From Ixodes scapularis (Eukaryota; Arthropoda; Arachnida; Ixodida; Ixodidae): a stretch of DNA of 64,000 bases. The stretch covers positions 82,745,647 to 82,809,646 of the forward strand of contig NW_024609884.1 of NCBI RefSeq assembly GCF_016920785.2, given 5' to 3'. The stretch's first letter is position 1. Each line of letters begins with the position of its first letter. A model generated the notes under the pieces. It did no database searches. It saw nothing but the letters and a program-made list of their open reading frames with translations, and was not told where the DNA came from. A program made the position numbers and the translations under genes. Shown piece after piece: positions 51,951-62,128 of the stretch.

Positions 51951-52253
51951 ATCATAAAAAAAATCTGTGCGTCTACTTTCACGCACACCTGGAGAACCAA
52001 TCAGCGCAACTTGGAGGCAGCTCAGCGAATGACGATGCCGAAACATGTGTTTAGACCAAAAAACGCAGTCTGAGTTGTGACATAAAACAATGCAAAACGT
52101 CACGCTTGCATTGCTTAACAACTCAGACTGCGTTTTTTGGTCTAAGCATATGTTTCGGCATCGTCTTTCGCTGAGCTGCCTCCGTAAGTTGCGGTGGTTG
52201 GCTTTCCGACTGTTGTGCGGGAAAGTAGACGCATGGGCTTTTTTTAGAGTGTA
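51951..52253. mobile_element. Foldback MITE, further copy
   Basis: AAAAAAATCTGTGCGTCTAC to GTAGACGCATGGGCTTTTTT-AGAGTG, with the same central palindrome (CAATGCAAAACGTCACGC). It lies next to the previous copy in the same orientation. Confidence 0.75.
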
Positions 52254-52509
52254 GAGTGTAGGGCGTGGCGGGCGCCGTGCATCTCATCATCGCTGTCAAT
52301 CAGATCGCGGCATCAGCCGAAACAAGAAGCATCACAAGGTGCACGTCCTGCTTTTCTTCAAAGTCAGCTCAAGAACTGCGTGACTTACTGTCTTGAGGCT
52401 TCTTGTTTCGCGATTCGTTGTTGGGTTTTCTTATCGGCTAATGCGGCAATCTGATTGGCATCGGAGCGATGACCGGACGTGAGCGCGGCAGAGAACCAGC
52501 GACACGCAC

Positions 52510-52834
52510 CGGCGGCGGCGAGCTGGGGAAGACGAACTGGGCGACGTCCTGCGGGAACTGGGGCGGCGGACTGCGGATGAGGTGCTTGTGCAGGTCCTGG
52601 TAGTCGGCGTCCTCGTCCGGAAACAGCAGCTGGCGCTCGTCGGCCTGGTCGTCCTGGATGGAGAAGCGCTCCATCTGCTGCTGCAGGTACGGGTTGTCGT
52701 GGCGGGACTGCCGCAGGGCCTCCATGTCCTGCTCCAGGTTACGGGCCCGCACGGGCGACGTCGACAGCAGGTCCCAGATGTGGTCCGACGACTGCGTCAT
52801 GCTGGGCCCGCCGGAGGGACGCAGGGACCGCCGC
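52510..52834 (-). CDS. Exon 3 of the unrecognised minus-strand host gene
   Basis: The acceptor GTGCACATATGCAG precedes 52834. The first base completes the AG left by exon 2 (Arg), then 108 codons follow: RRSLRPSGGPSMTQSSDHIW, DLLSTSPVRARNLEQDMEAL, RQSRHDNPYLQQQMERFS, then DEDADYQDLHKHLIRSP and a proline-rich end. A GTGCGT donor after SSPPP at 52510 keeps phase 0, matching exon 4. If it is not used, the frame ends at TAG 52438. The exon is strongly GC-biased, free of repeats, with a heptad-like Gln/Glu region that may form a short coiled coil. No family is recognised; the protein would be polar and mostly disordered. Confidence 0.65.
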
Positions 52835-53279
52835 CTGCATATGTGCACTTGGTGATTCCAGAGGCCTCTCAGCTAGAGGGCGCGTCCGCAAGATGCCACC
52901 CCAAAAGGAGCTCTAGCCTCCGACATAGCAATATCCCTATAAAAAACAAGGCCTGCCCCCAAACGTCACCACTATAGTGGTTCCCCATAGCGTCACCTAA
53001 CTAGCGTCAGCATCGTCACCAGCGCGTTTCACAACGAGTGCGACGCTAGCGATGCCAAGACGAACGCGTCAGCTGCTTTGTGGCGTCTCTCAGTGAGCTT
53101 CAGTGTGCCTTGGCGCGGATCATGGATCCACTAGCGATGACGTCATGCGCAGGCCTTGCCTTCTAGGTGGGCTATGGGAGGACGAGGAGGCCACGGAGGC
53201 GTTTCAGTTGTCTCGCCTCCAGTGCGGGACCTTCGATAACACTTGGGCGTCTCGTGAAGCCTCGAGCGTGCACGCGCAG
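52835..53279. other. Intronic, no gene recognised
   Basis: Plus frame 53103-53315 runs into the element at 53280 and has no motif. A CTCF-like CAGCTAGAGGGCGCG is at 52871. Confidence 0.4.
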
Positions 53280-54512
53280 CATACATGGGTAAATTACTTT
53301 CAAAATGTAATTTAAATACAATTACAATTACTCTGCTTCAAAAGTAGTTTAACTACAATTACTACTACGTGAAAAGTAAATAATTACAACTGCAGATTAC
53401 TTTTAAAGAGTAATGCAATTACTTCACAATTAGTAATTTCTGAGAGCGACTCGACTTGGGCCCTATAACTTAAAACGAGTTGTATAGATTGCAAAGTATT
53501 TGATCATTCCTTACTCCAATGTTCACGTATTGTACATTCTTTATATGAATTCTGCTAAATTCATGATAGAACTTGACTGTAGGGGGCAATGAAGTACTAC
53601 GTTCTTATATTTTCAATAAATAATAATAAATTAGTTCACATGCTGGAAGACGCCAGATTGCTAAAGAAAACAATTGGGTTGACAGAGATTTGTTAGCCAG
53701 ACAAATAAAAAGGCAAAAATTAGTCATATATTATTATTTTACAAGTGTTTACAAAAAACTAAAATCTACACGCGCTAATACGACCACATTCACATACAAA
53801 CATCCTGGTATTGTAAATTATTTACATTCAGTTGAAAGTATAATGGCTCAGAAATATGTAAGTGCCGAATCGGAGCTCCCGAATCATTGGTGGCAATATT
53901 CACAGGTACGAGGTGAGTCTCCAAAGTGCTTATGTAAATAATATCCGAAGTAAAACCAACACGAAATAAACTTGAAAATAAAACAATACGCATATGAGAC
54001 AGTACTGGAAGAGGGACGTAAAAAACTGGCAAAAAAGAAAGAAAAATAACTTCAAGACAATTAAAATTCCCAACCTCGGCTGAAAGCTGAAGCTCAATTT
54101 TTTTCTTTCAATATTTTGGCATGTTTACGTTATTGTTTTCTTCTCGCACCGCAGATGGCGCCACACGGCGCCGTTGAGGTAGACTCCAAAGAGGATTGTC
54201 TCTAAGCCCGTAGTGTAAGCAACAAAACAACAAACAACGCGACGCTATTCATCTTGTGCGTGTGTGTGAGTTTGTGTATGTGTGTGAGTGTTTTACCGAG
54301 AGCTAGGCCGCTTGTGCGAGCGCTAGGGCTTTCAGAGAGGTTCCATCGGCGTCGCAAAGATTTGCAAAAGTAATTGTGCATTAAATTTCGCAATTACTGA
54401 CGCTAGGAAGTAATTAAATTACAATTGCAATTCCTTTTAGCCAAAATTAATTAATTACAATTACAAATTACCAAGAAAAGTAATTCAATTGCAGTAATTG
54501 AATCCAAGTGTG
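53280..54512. mobile_element. TAATTAC-rich DNA element of about 1.2 kb
   Basis: It begins GGGTAAATTACTTTCAAAAT and ends in AGTAATTCAATTGCAGTAAT. Each end carries arrays of AATTACAATTAC and AGTAATT in opposite orientation over about 150 bp. Such ends are common in hAT-like and other short-element families whose termini read GTGTTGGG(T)AATTAC. The interior has no transposase; a plus frame at 53690-53941 is unrecognised. A CAGATGGCGCCAC site is at 54152. Confidence 0.5.
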
Positions 54513-55140
54513 ACGCGCAGCTATATATGTAAATATTTGCAACATTATAAATTAATTGCGGTAGTCTAATTCAAAAGAAAAGCTCAAATTGTAGCTCGTC
54601 CATCTATGTCATGTAATATTCTGTGAGTGCTGTTGTAATAGCAGGCGCTGATTTTATTAACTCTGTGATGTAGAGAGGAATATGTGAAAGATTATTTCCT
54701 GACTTTTGACAAAATCCTACAGTCTTCGAAGTATTTCTAGACTTAGAAGCCTATAAAAAATTGTTATATTACAGTTTTTAAAGTTTTTAAGAAAATTTGA
54801 AGCGGTCACTCCAGTGGCACATTTTCCGACGCTGTGTTCTGGCCGTTAGGAACTTTTGGTGCTATCACAAATAAACAACTCTACTTTATTGGACAGTCCT
54901 GTGCTGTGGTGAATTGGTGCTGTCACTATTGCATGCCCAAAGAAACGTGCTAGGTAAACAACACTGTTGTGACCGCATCAGATATCCACAGCACCTCGCG
55001 GTCACTGCAAAAAACTTTAAAACGGGATTGAAAAAAAAAAAAAAAGCTTAACTGGGTTGGTTAATACCTATCACTGAGAGTATCTATCGTGCAAAATGGA
55101 TCACATTTCTTAAAACTTGTAACGAGAATAAAATCTAAAT
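54513..55140. other. No feature recognised
   Basis: AT-rich intronic DNA with an A-run at 55030. Confidence 0.4.
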
Positions 55141-55163
55141 TATATATATATATATATATATAG
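55141..55163. repeat. (AT)n microsatellite
   Basis: About 11 AT units. A second run at 55425-55450 is followed by a GA tract. Confidence 0.9.
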
Positions 55164-55179
55164 GATGTTTTTAGTTTTT

Positions 55180-55222
55180 TACTGCACGAACCGCGTAAGC
55201 TACGCTTACGCGGTTCGTGCAG
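55180..55222. repeat. Perfect 19-bp inverted repeat
   Basis: CTGCACGAACCGCGTAAGC and its exact complement, separated by TAC. The right arm runs into a repeat (55216-55425) related to 9712-9905. Confidence 0.8.
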
Positions 55223-55420
55223 GTGAGTTATACGGCCAGGGGGACATGGTATATGGGCTAATCGTAACGATCAGTCGGCCAATTAATTAAAATTTGGTAA
55301 TTAAGTTTTTAGTTAATGAAAATAGGCATATAGTTCCAATTAGAAACTTACTGAGCGTCATCAAAAATCATTAAATCAACTCTTTTAGAACGACTTGAAG
55401 CACGTGAGAAAGTAGGGGGC

Positions 55421-55425
<5 letters not shown>
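55216..55425. repeat. Dispersed repeat, copy 2
   Basis: Begins GTGCAGGTGAGTTATACGGC; partner of 9712-9905. Confidence 0.5.
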
Positions 55426-55454
<29 letters not shown>

Positions 55455-55804
55455 GAAAGAGAGAGAGAGACAGACAGACATTGTTAATTCACTAAATGGA
55501 AATCAACTAACAAGAGAGAGGCGAGTAAAGGCACAATTTAACTTTACAATGAACCCCGTCAATCGACCGCTGTGGACATATCACGTGACCAGGCGACCCA
55601 CGCGTCGCTGCGACCCTAGCGGGAGTCACGTGACACTCACCCAGCCATGGATTGACTTCGATGACTCGTAACGTCCTCTGTTGTCCACCATAAGATAAAA
55701 CAAAGTGGCATTTTTTTTTTAATTGCTTTGTTAAGTTTTGTTGTTTTAAAAACAGTTATTTTAGTATATACGAAATCCATAGACTCCGAGAACATTGAGT
55801 TATT

Positions 55805-55960
55805 ATAATGTACGCTAGAGCTTTAACTGGCGCTAGTGTCTATGCGACTTCCGGGAAGCAAATTGAAGCAGACGGCAATGAGTCTACTTTTGCGGTGCAT
55901 TCCGATGGGAAAACGCGCGTACATTTTCTCTTTTCGCCGGAAAATAACATGCATCACGCT
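55805..55960 (-). repeat. Dispersed repeat with ACTAGCGCCAGTTGAACC, inverted copy
   Basis: Inverse of 49920-50060 (ACTGGCGCTAGTGTCTATGC, TTGAAGCAGACGGCA, CATTCCGATGGGAAAACGCG). Confidence 0.6.
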
Positions 55961-56079
55961 TGTTATTTGGGTAGTACCGAATAGTATGTACCTTTATCAT
56001 AAATGTAAAAGTGTAATTTTACGATTCTAAGCAAAATGGCAATCGAAAGGAACAGTGGCGTGCCAACTTACTTTTGAGT

Positions 56080-56089
<10 letters not shown>

Positions 56090-56110
<21 letters not shown>

Positions 56111-56185
56111 GGGGGAGGGCAAACCAGACACCCCCGGGGGGGGGGGGGGTCAAAACATCCGTTGCCCCCCCCCCCCCCCCCCCGG
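56090..56185. repeat. Poly-G, poly-G, poly-C cluster
   Basis: TG repeats lead into about 25 G. Then come short spacers, about 14 G and about 18 C. The sequence can form quadruplexes on either strand, and lengths are probably unreliable. Confidence 0.85.
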
Positions 56186-56325
56186 TTGGTGCGCTCATAG
56201 AAAGGAATGTAGAGTGTGTCCAAAGTTCGCCAGCATTCCGGTGAGGCTTATGGTATATATATTTAAAATGCCAGTCCTATCACTATATGAAAATGACCCC
56301 GTTGTGCATCTCTACGAGTGGTTAA

Positions 56326-56489
56326 AGGTCGACGTACACTTCGCGCTTTCCACTTTTGCCCGCCTCCTCCTTTCCTATATCCTCTCGACTTTTTTCTTTG
56401 CCCCAACTTTGCTCCCCTCGCAGCTTAGGAGAGGGGGAGCGCTAGAAGGATTATCTTCCCTGCAGAAAACCGAGGTTGTACGTCGGCCT
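56326..56489. mobile_element. 164-bp TTAA-flanked MITE, family with AGGYCGACRTAC ends
   Basis: AGGTCGACGTACACTT left, GTTGTACGTCGGCCT right, TTAA at 56322-56325 and 56490-56493. Another member is at 62491-62699. Confidence 0.75.
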
Positions 56490-56494
56490 TTAAA

Positions 56495-57054
56495 AACACT
56501 CAAAAGGTAATTAGTTAAATACAAAGGATATGAAAGATATCTTTTTATTATTTCCTATGCCGGGGAGTTTTTATCGCGCACCTGTTTTCTGACTTTTCCC
56601 TAGTTTCAAAGATTTCGAGTGTGCGGTGATATTTTGAACGCAGAACATGCATCTTCGCACATATGCATGAGCAGAGAAAATAAAAGGGTACTTATTTATT
56701 CTAAATTTGACTATTTACTTGGCCTTCACTTTATTTTGTTTTTATGCACAGATAGTTCCTGACCCAGTGTTACTGCGTAATTTGTGCGTCTCGCTTAATT
56801 TTGCAGGTGTCCTTCGTTCGTCCTGCACGTCATTCCCCCTGCCGAAAAGCGCCGACGCCGTGTTCGCGCTAACAGTGTCCAACAGTGCAGATAAATGCAT
56901 GGATGAAGCTGTTTTAGCACTGTATTTAATGCCATGAGTTTGAAACAAAAGCATAGTAACTGATCATTACGTGAATCAAAAAAATTCCAACCTATTTACT
57001 ACGTTATAATTATTCGTAGTAATTCCTTTGATAATCGAGCGTAGAAAAAAAAAA
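56495..57054. other. No gene; half of a MITE end
   Basis: GCCGTGTTCGCGCTAACAGTGTCC at about 56851 is the right end of the family seen at 6397-6611; no left end was found. An A-run lies at 57043. Confidence 0.45.
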
Positions 57055-57180
57055 ACGCTCCCGCTTTTTCCAACAGGAATGCATTGCCGCGGAGGTCAAT
57101 TTTCGGCTGTCTGCTTCAATTTGCAACAGCACACTAGCGCCAGCTGAACCTCTAGCGTACGTTAAAATAACTCGGTCTTA
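57055..57180 (+). repeat. Dispersed repeat with ACTAGCGCCAGCTGAACC, third copy
   Basis: Direct, more diverged copy of 49920-50060. Confidence 0.6.
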
Positions 57181-58975
57181 TAATACTCAAAATTCTGCTA
57201 TAGGCGTCCTGTGTTGCCCAGGGGGCGCTGCGAAAAGCGACTTCTTTTGGGTAGCACAAATTTGCGCGTCTGAAACAGTCACACGTGTAGAAGCGTGCAT
57301 GTTCCGGTGCGCGGAGTGCGATCGCAAGAAAAAGAAAAAGAAACAGCAAAAATCTGAATAACGATAATAGCGTGAGCCAAAAACGCCGTTTCACGCGTAC
57401 AAAAGTAAAAAAAAAAAAAAAAAAAAAAAGGAAGCATCGTGATCAGATAATTTGACGTCACCACCAAGAGATAGGAGACTTGTACCCTATATATACACCA
57501 ACACAGTGTTTCCAAACAAGTCCGCTTTGCCCACACCAGGTGTGGGCACTGCGCGTGGGCAGAAACCAAATTCGGGAGGAGTAAAGCATCTGCGCATGCG
57601 CGGTCCCGACAGCAGCGCCACCGCAGACGTCAGAGAGTTGGGCTGGTCTATAGCGGTGGTGACATGAATTCCACAGTTTCGATTGTTCTGCGGCGTTGAA
57701 TCTAGTCGATTTCAGACGTCGAGAGGTGTTTTCCGTTCTTCATTATATAAAAAAAAAAAAAGAAAAAGAAAAAAAAACTTCGTGAAGGCGTTACAAGTAG
57801 TGCAAGGCCCAATCAGGTGAGCTTGCACTATCCAAAGAGAGGACGCCACAGTTTGTTCAAAACTTCAGCGCAAAAAACCGATACAAAAAAACAAAAAAAC
57901 TTTAAGACGCAAAGCAACTATTGCAATCCTACCACGTTGAACGCAGTACCGAAGAGCGATATCATATGTAGTCAAGAAAGAAAACCAATAAAACGTTAAA
58001 AGAGTGTTACACTGTGTTAATAGCGGTTCACTGTTCAAGGTGCGAGTACACTATGGAAGTTTAGAAGTGTTTCTCATCCAGTGTTCAATATAACTTCGCT
58101 TTACGTTTTCGTTTTGCGTGTTTTATCTGCTGTTCATGGCATGATCTGTCAACAAATAATCACGGAAGTCTTTATCAGTATGTATATACGTCAAGTTTGT
58201 GAGTAAAATCACAACAAAAAATTCATGAAGTGTTCAATTTGTAGCTTAGTTATGACTTCGTTTTCCTTTTTTTTTTTTCCTTTGGTACTAATTCCTGCTG
58301 CCGAAACGACTTTATATATAAATGTTACGCCCGAATAATTTTATTCGCATTTTTTTTCTTTGTTTGTTTTGCGGATTTTATTTATCTACAGAGGGGGGCA
58401 GGAGATAAAGGCGTGGTGCCTGACAGCGCCTCTGCCTTCTCCAGTTCATACAGCACAAATACCAGTACAAACAAGTCACAGTGAGAATAAATCACAAGAC
58501 AGCCATCGTCATAAAAACAAATAGAAACAGTAATTGTAGAAATATCTGAAAAGCACATGGAATACCATGACGCAAATCAAACAGCTACACAAGGGACTGT
58601 CTTGAACAATGTGGGGCGACACGCTTTTCATAACCCAGAAGACAAAAGAAAATAAAAATAAAGAAAAAAATTAACACGAAGTTGTGTGTATGTATATATA
58701 TATACAAAAACATTTATAAAACAAATGGAAATAAGCTAAACCAAAAATGAGGCTACAAAAGTTTAATATAACTTACGTCTCATTGAAATTAAAAATAAAT
58801 AAATATATATTCATCATGCCTTAAATAGAAGAAAATACGACAATTATGAACCACGTTTTTAAATATTACATTGATTTGACATAACTTAAATATTATATAC
58901 AAAAAAAAAAAAAAAACTTTATGCTTGGCGGTACTTTCATTTTACCGTGGAGTTAGGAAAACGTAGACTGACACC
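57181..58975. other. No gene recognised
   Basis: Contains CCCAGGGGGCGCTGCG (57219), a close CTCF match, an A-run (57408-57429) and TGCGCATGCGC (57591), an NRF1-type palindrome next to GC-rich sequence. Several A/T tracts and a possible LINE 3' end on the minus strand at about 58384-58450 also lie here. Confidence 0.4.
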
Positions 58976-59152
58976 TGGGCTGGCTTGCTACAAAGAGCGT
59001 CTGAGCTGAGACTGGGTGGAAGAAAGCACTGCCAAAGCCAGCGCACAAGCTGAGTACGATTCAAAGCGCGTCTCAAGACGCTCGCGCGCCCCAGCCTTTG
59101 CACTTCTTTCTTTCACCCAGTCTCAGCTGAGGTACTGTTCTAGCAAGCCGGC
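58976..59152. repeat. Foldback hairpin 1
   Basis: GGGCTGGCTTGCTAC and GAGCTGAGACTGGGTGGAAG on the left pair with CTTTCACCCAGTCTCAGCTG and TAGCAAGCCGGCC on the right, arms of about 55 bp around an approximately 68-bp loop. Confidence 0.75.
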
Positions 59153-59167
59153 CTTGTACTTATTAGA

Positions 59168-59352
59168 TGACACTTGTATACTCTGTTTCATACTTAATGA
59201 GCAATGCTGTCAAAGCAACAGGCGCGAGCATGGGGCTTGATTTCGTTGATCATTTGCACGCGTTCTCGCGCAAACAAAACCATAAATGAAGCCACACGCT
59301 CGCGCCAGTAGCTATGACAGCGTTGCACACTAAGTATGAAACAGAGTGTAGA
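59168..59352. repeat. Foldback hairpin 2, adjacent
   Basis: ACTCTGTTTCATACTTAATG and AACAGGCGCGAGC on the left pair with GCTCGCGCCAGT and CTAAGTATGAAACAGAGT on the right, with small bulges. The hairpin begins 15 bp after hairpin 1. Confidence 0.75.
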
Positions 59353-60440
59353 CATAGACAATCAAGTTATAACTCGAGATTCAACTACCGTTAATATACT
59401 GGGATCATTAACCTCTGAAAAAGTAACAGATATCAAATGAAATTGTGCTTCAAGATTTCAGCAGATGAACGCTATTTTTGAGTAAAGTTATATTGGTTGA
59501 GACCATTATTATTATTATTATTATTTAAGACGCACGAGCACGTAATGTTTGAAACACGTTATGTGCCATGCACTCTATCGTCACTTCGTTAACCTATATA
59601 TGCTATCGCTGACAGCTTACAAAATACCAGCCATATACCAATTTGCTACACCACGAGAATGCCATGCGTTCATTCGTGAGCACATTTAGTCTAGTTCCGA
59701 AAACTACAAACACCAACCAGTGACGCTTCACAATTCATCGTGGATCTATAACATCAAACAAGCAAAAACACCAACATTGTGTATACGTACTGCACTCTGT
59801 GCTAGGTGAGACACGAGGAAAACGCTCCAATTGAATGCCGCTTTCTTAACTACTTCCACGAAGAGTTTGCGCTGCTCCGTTGTCACGCAGTGTCGACAAC
59901 GGAGTGTGCGCGTTGATTCCCCAGACGCGCTCGGCCCGTCAATCCCTGCCTTTCTGTGAGCCCCGTCTCTGACACAAGCGGCATTTCCACCCAAAGAGCC
60001 GCCGATTCGCGACCCGGCTACTTACGATTCTCCATACGATGCGGCCGTCCATCCCCGTCGTTCGAATGCTACGTCACGCAGCGAACCTCGCGCACAGTGA
60101 ATGAAAGCGTAACGGGATCGCGCATCTTCGGTGGGCGGCACGTAAACACTGGCGCTGGGAACGCTGGCGCTGTGCCGCGCCTCGAAAGCACCTTCGAGGT
60201 CCCAACGTCGGAAGCCGTATGCCGTGGCGGCGCTCGGCTCTCTCACAGCCTGACGCATCGGTTGTGAGGGCACGAGCCCCGCGACCAAGCGCAGCGGCAT
60301 GCCTCCGCGGTGGCAGGATGCCGCTGCGCCTGTTCGTCCCGTCCTCGCGACGGAGTTGCTGTCAACTCAGCCGTGGCGAGTCGTAGCGCGACGACGGCGT
60401 CCGCTCTTGGCGGCCTCGACTGCTCCCGAACACCGCTCAC
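59353..60440. other. Intron 2 of the minus-strand gene; no feature recognised
   Basis: (TTA)n at 59509-59525. From 59950 the sequence becomes CpG-rich and all six frames open up, which is base composition and not evidence of genes. Confidence 0.4.
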
Positions 60441-60532
60441 CTGAACATGCTGGTGAAGACCTCCAGCGGGTTGCGGCGACTTCCCGGCAGAGAAGTCGTC
60501 TCCGCCTTCATGGAGTCCGGCTGGAGCATGGC
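60441..60532 (-). CDS. Exon 2 of the unrecognised minus-strand host gene
   Basis: Acceptor CGCTTTCGTTCGCAG, then AMLQPDSMKAETTSLPGSRR and NPLEVFTSMF, and the donor CAG|GTGAGC at 60441. The exon is 92 bp, enters in phase 0 from exon 1 and leaves two bases (AG) that exon 3 completes. Both splice sites are close to consensus. No domain is recognised. Confidence 0.65.
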
Positions 60533-61074
60533 CTGCGAACGAAAGCGAATGGGGGCGTGTGTCCGGACCGCGGATTCCGCGGTCACGTCAAAGAAGCCCC
60601 GAAGTCGAGCTCGGGGATACCAGCACGCCGCGTGGGTGGGCGTCCTCGGCATGACGGCGTACTCTCGGACAAGGACAAAGGTCGAAGAAGGCTCTCCAGC
60701 GCCGAGCCGTCGGCCCGACCGTGTCGGGCCCGGGGATTAAGTGGTGAACCGTGGTACTACCTGGGCTGCTCGTTCATGGGGTCAGATGGTGTAGGGGCCG
60801 ACAGGCCACGCTAGGGCTAGAGGCCGGGGAGCGGACGAGAGCTGCAGAACCTCTCGAGCAGCCATCTCGTGAGTCACTCCGCGGCTGGCGATCGATCGGC
60901 CGCCGCGCCAGACGCTCCCAGCGGCGGTCTCCCCAACGCGGGGTTCGACCCCGGGCCCGGCGCTAGAGGCGCGTCCCGCGGCGGGGTGTCCCGCTTCGGC
61001 GGGGGATTTGGGGATCGGCGTGAACCGGCATCGCGATGCTCGGCGGGAAACTCGTGCCGCCGCACAGGGCTCAC
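60533..61074 (-). other. Intron 1 of the minus-strand gene, GC-rich
   Basis: CpG-dense, with many open frames in both directions that mirror composition. Confidence 0.55.
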
Positions 61075-61260
61075 CTGATTTCTGCCCATCGGCTGGTTGG
61101 AGAGACGAGCCTGTGCGAAAAGGGCAATTGAAGCGGCGCTAAGTACGCTTTCAGAAGAAGAAGCACCGGCGTGGCGGGGAAACGTCACTTGAGTTTGAGA
61201 ACAACCGGAGCTCGGATTCGAATTTCGTTTCCTCGTATGTCCAGAGTCGGCCATCTTCAT
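61075..61260 (-). CDS. Exon 1 of the unrecognised minus-strand host gene, with start codon
   Basis: From the ATG at 61260 the exon encodes MKMADSGHTRKRNS, then SGCSQTQVTFPRHAG, SSSESVLSAASIALFAQARL and SNQPMGRNQ. It ends at CAG|GTGAGC, phase 0. The N-terminus is basic and Ser-rich, without signal peptide or membrane segment, so a cytosolic or nuclear protein is likely. Joined exons give 186+92+325+159 = 762 bp, 253 residues, with every junction in phase. That agreement is the main support for the model. Whether translation begins at Met1 or Met3 is open. Confidence 0.6.
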
Positions 61261-61800
61261 CGAATTCCTTCATTTAGAGCGTCGAGGCTCGACCCGAAGC
61301 TTCCCCGTAATGTTTGAGACTGCCACAAAGTCTGCAACGCGAGCAAGGCCCGATGTCCAAACGGCACATCGCATTCCACGAGAGATACTTACCATGATTT
61401 TTAGTATTCGGTGCTTGGCGTGATTTCGTCTTGCTACCCCTTCTCGTTCAATCCAGCGATGGCACTGTCGGCCACGTTCGGCGAGTAAAGAGAAAAAAAG
61501 AAAATCAGAAACACAAATAACGCCAACAGTCTGAGAGTAACGCGCGTCCTTTCGAATACTACAGGAAGCAAAAGACGTGCTCCAATACGCGCCCTCGGAT
61601 GTTCGAACCCCACCCCTTTTCGGACTGTCTGCAAGGGAAGCTTCTCTGCGTTCGATCAAAGCCGAACGTGCAAGCGCGAGAATCTGGCCTCGAACGGCGC
61701 TGTCACTGCGCGAGGATCAGTTTCAGCAGGGCTCCAACGCTCTACTTCGTTTCAGCTTAAGTCCAGACGCAGCCGATGCTACAAGCGCGAGCATGTGACA
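61261..61800 (-). promoter_or_regulatory. Probable 5' UTR and promoter region of the minus-strand gene
   Basis: On the minus strand AAAATCATG|GTAAGTAT at 61393 is a perfect donor in front of the start exon, so a short non-coding exon probably lies at about 61393-61700. A possible acceptor CTCGCGTTGCAG is at 61332, giving a 61-bp intron. No TATA box is evident, and the region is CpG-rich like housekeeping promoters. Confidence 0.4.
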
Positions 61801-62128
61801 CTGAACAGCGCTTGCACTGCACGAGTGCGCGTGCATGGCAGGGACACTGAGATCCCGAAACTCGTGCTTGTAGCCTTTGGACTTAAAGGGGCGATGCAAC
61901 AATTTTTGTACTTTGCGCAAATACCGCTTAGAACGGATCCCTGACGTTAATGACCTATAAAACACACGTTGGTTTTTCACCCCACGCAATAGAAGTCCCA
62001 GAAAAAAAAAATTGAATAAAAACGAGCAGCCTTCACCCCCTCAACTCGCAGCCAGAACAAGCGGCCACGTGATCTGGAGCCGATTATATGCCGCCAATGT
62101 TGATCATAGCCACGCGCTGGGGGTTTGC

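Noticed and set aside
60940..60965. GGGGTTCGACCCC, a tRNA T-arm-like sequence
   Set aside because: No acceptor stem, A box or anticodon arm at the right distance on either strand.
60022..61078. Many overlapping frames on both strands
   Set aside because: CpG-rich composition removes stop codons. Only exons 1 and 2 have matching splice sites and phases.
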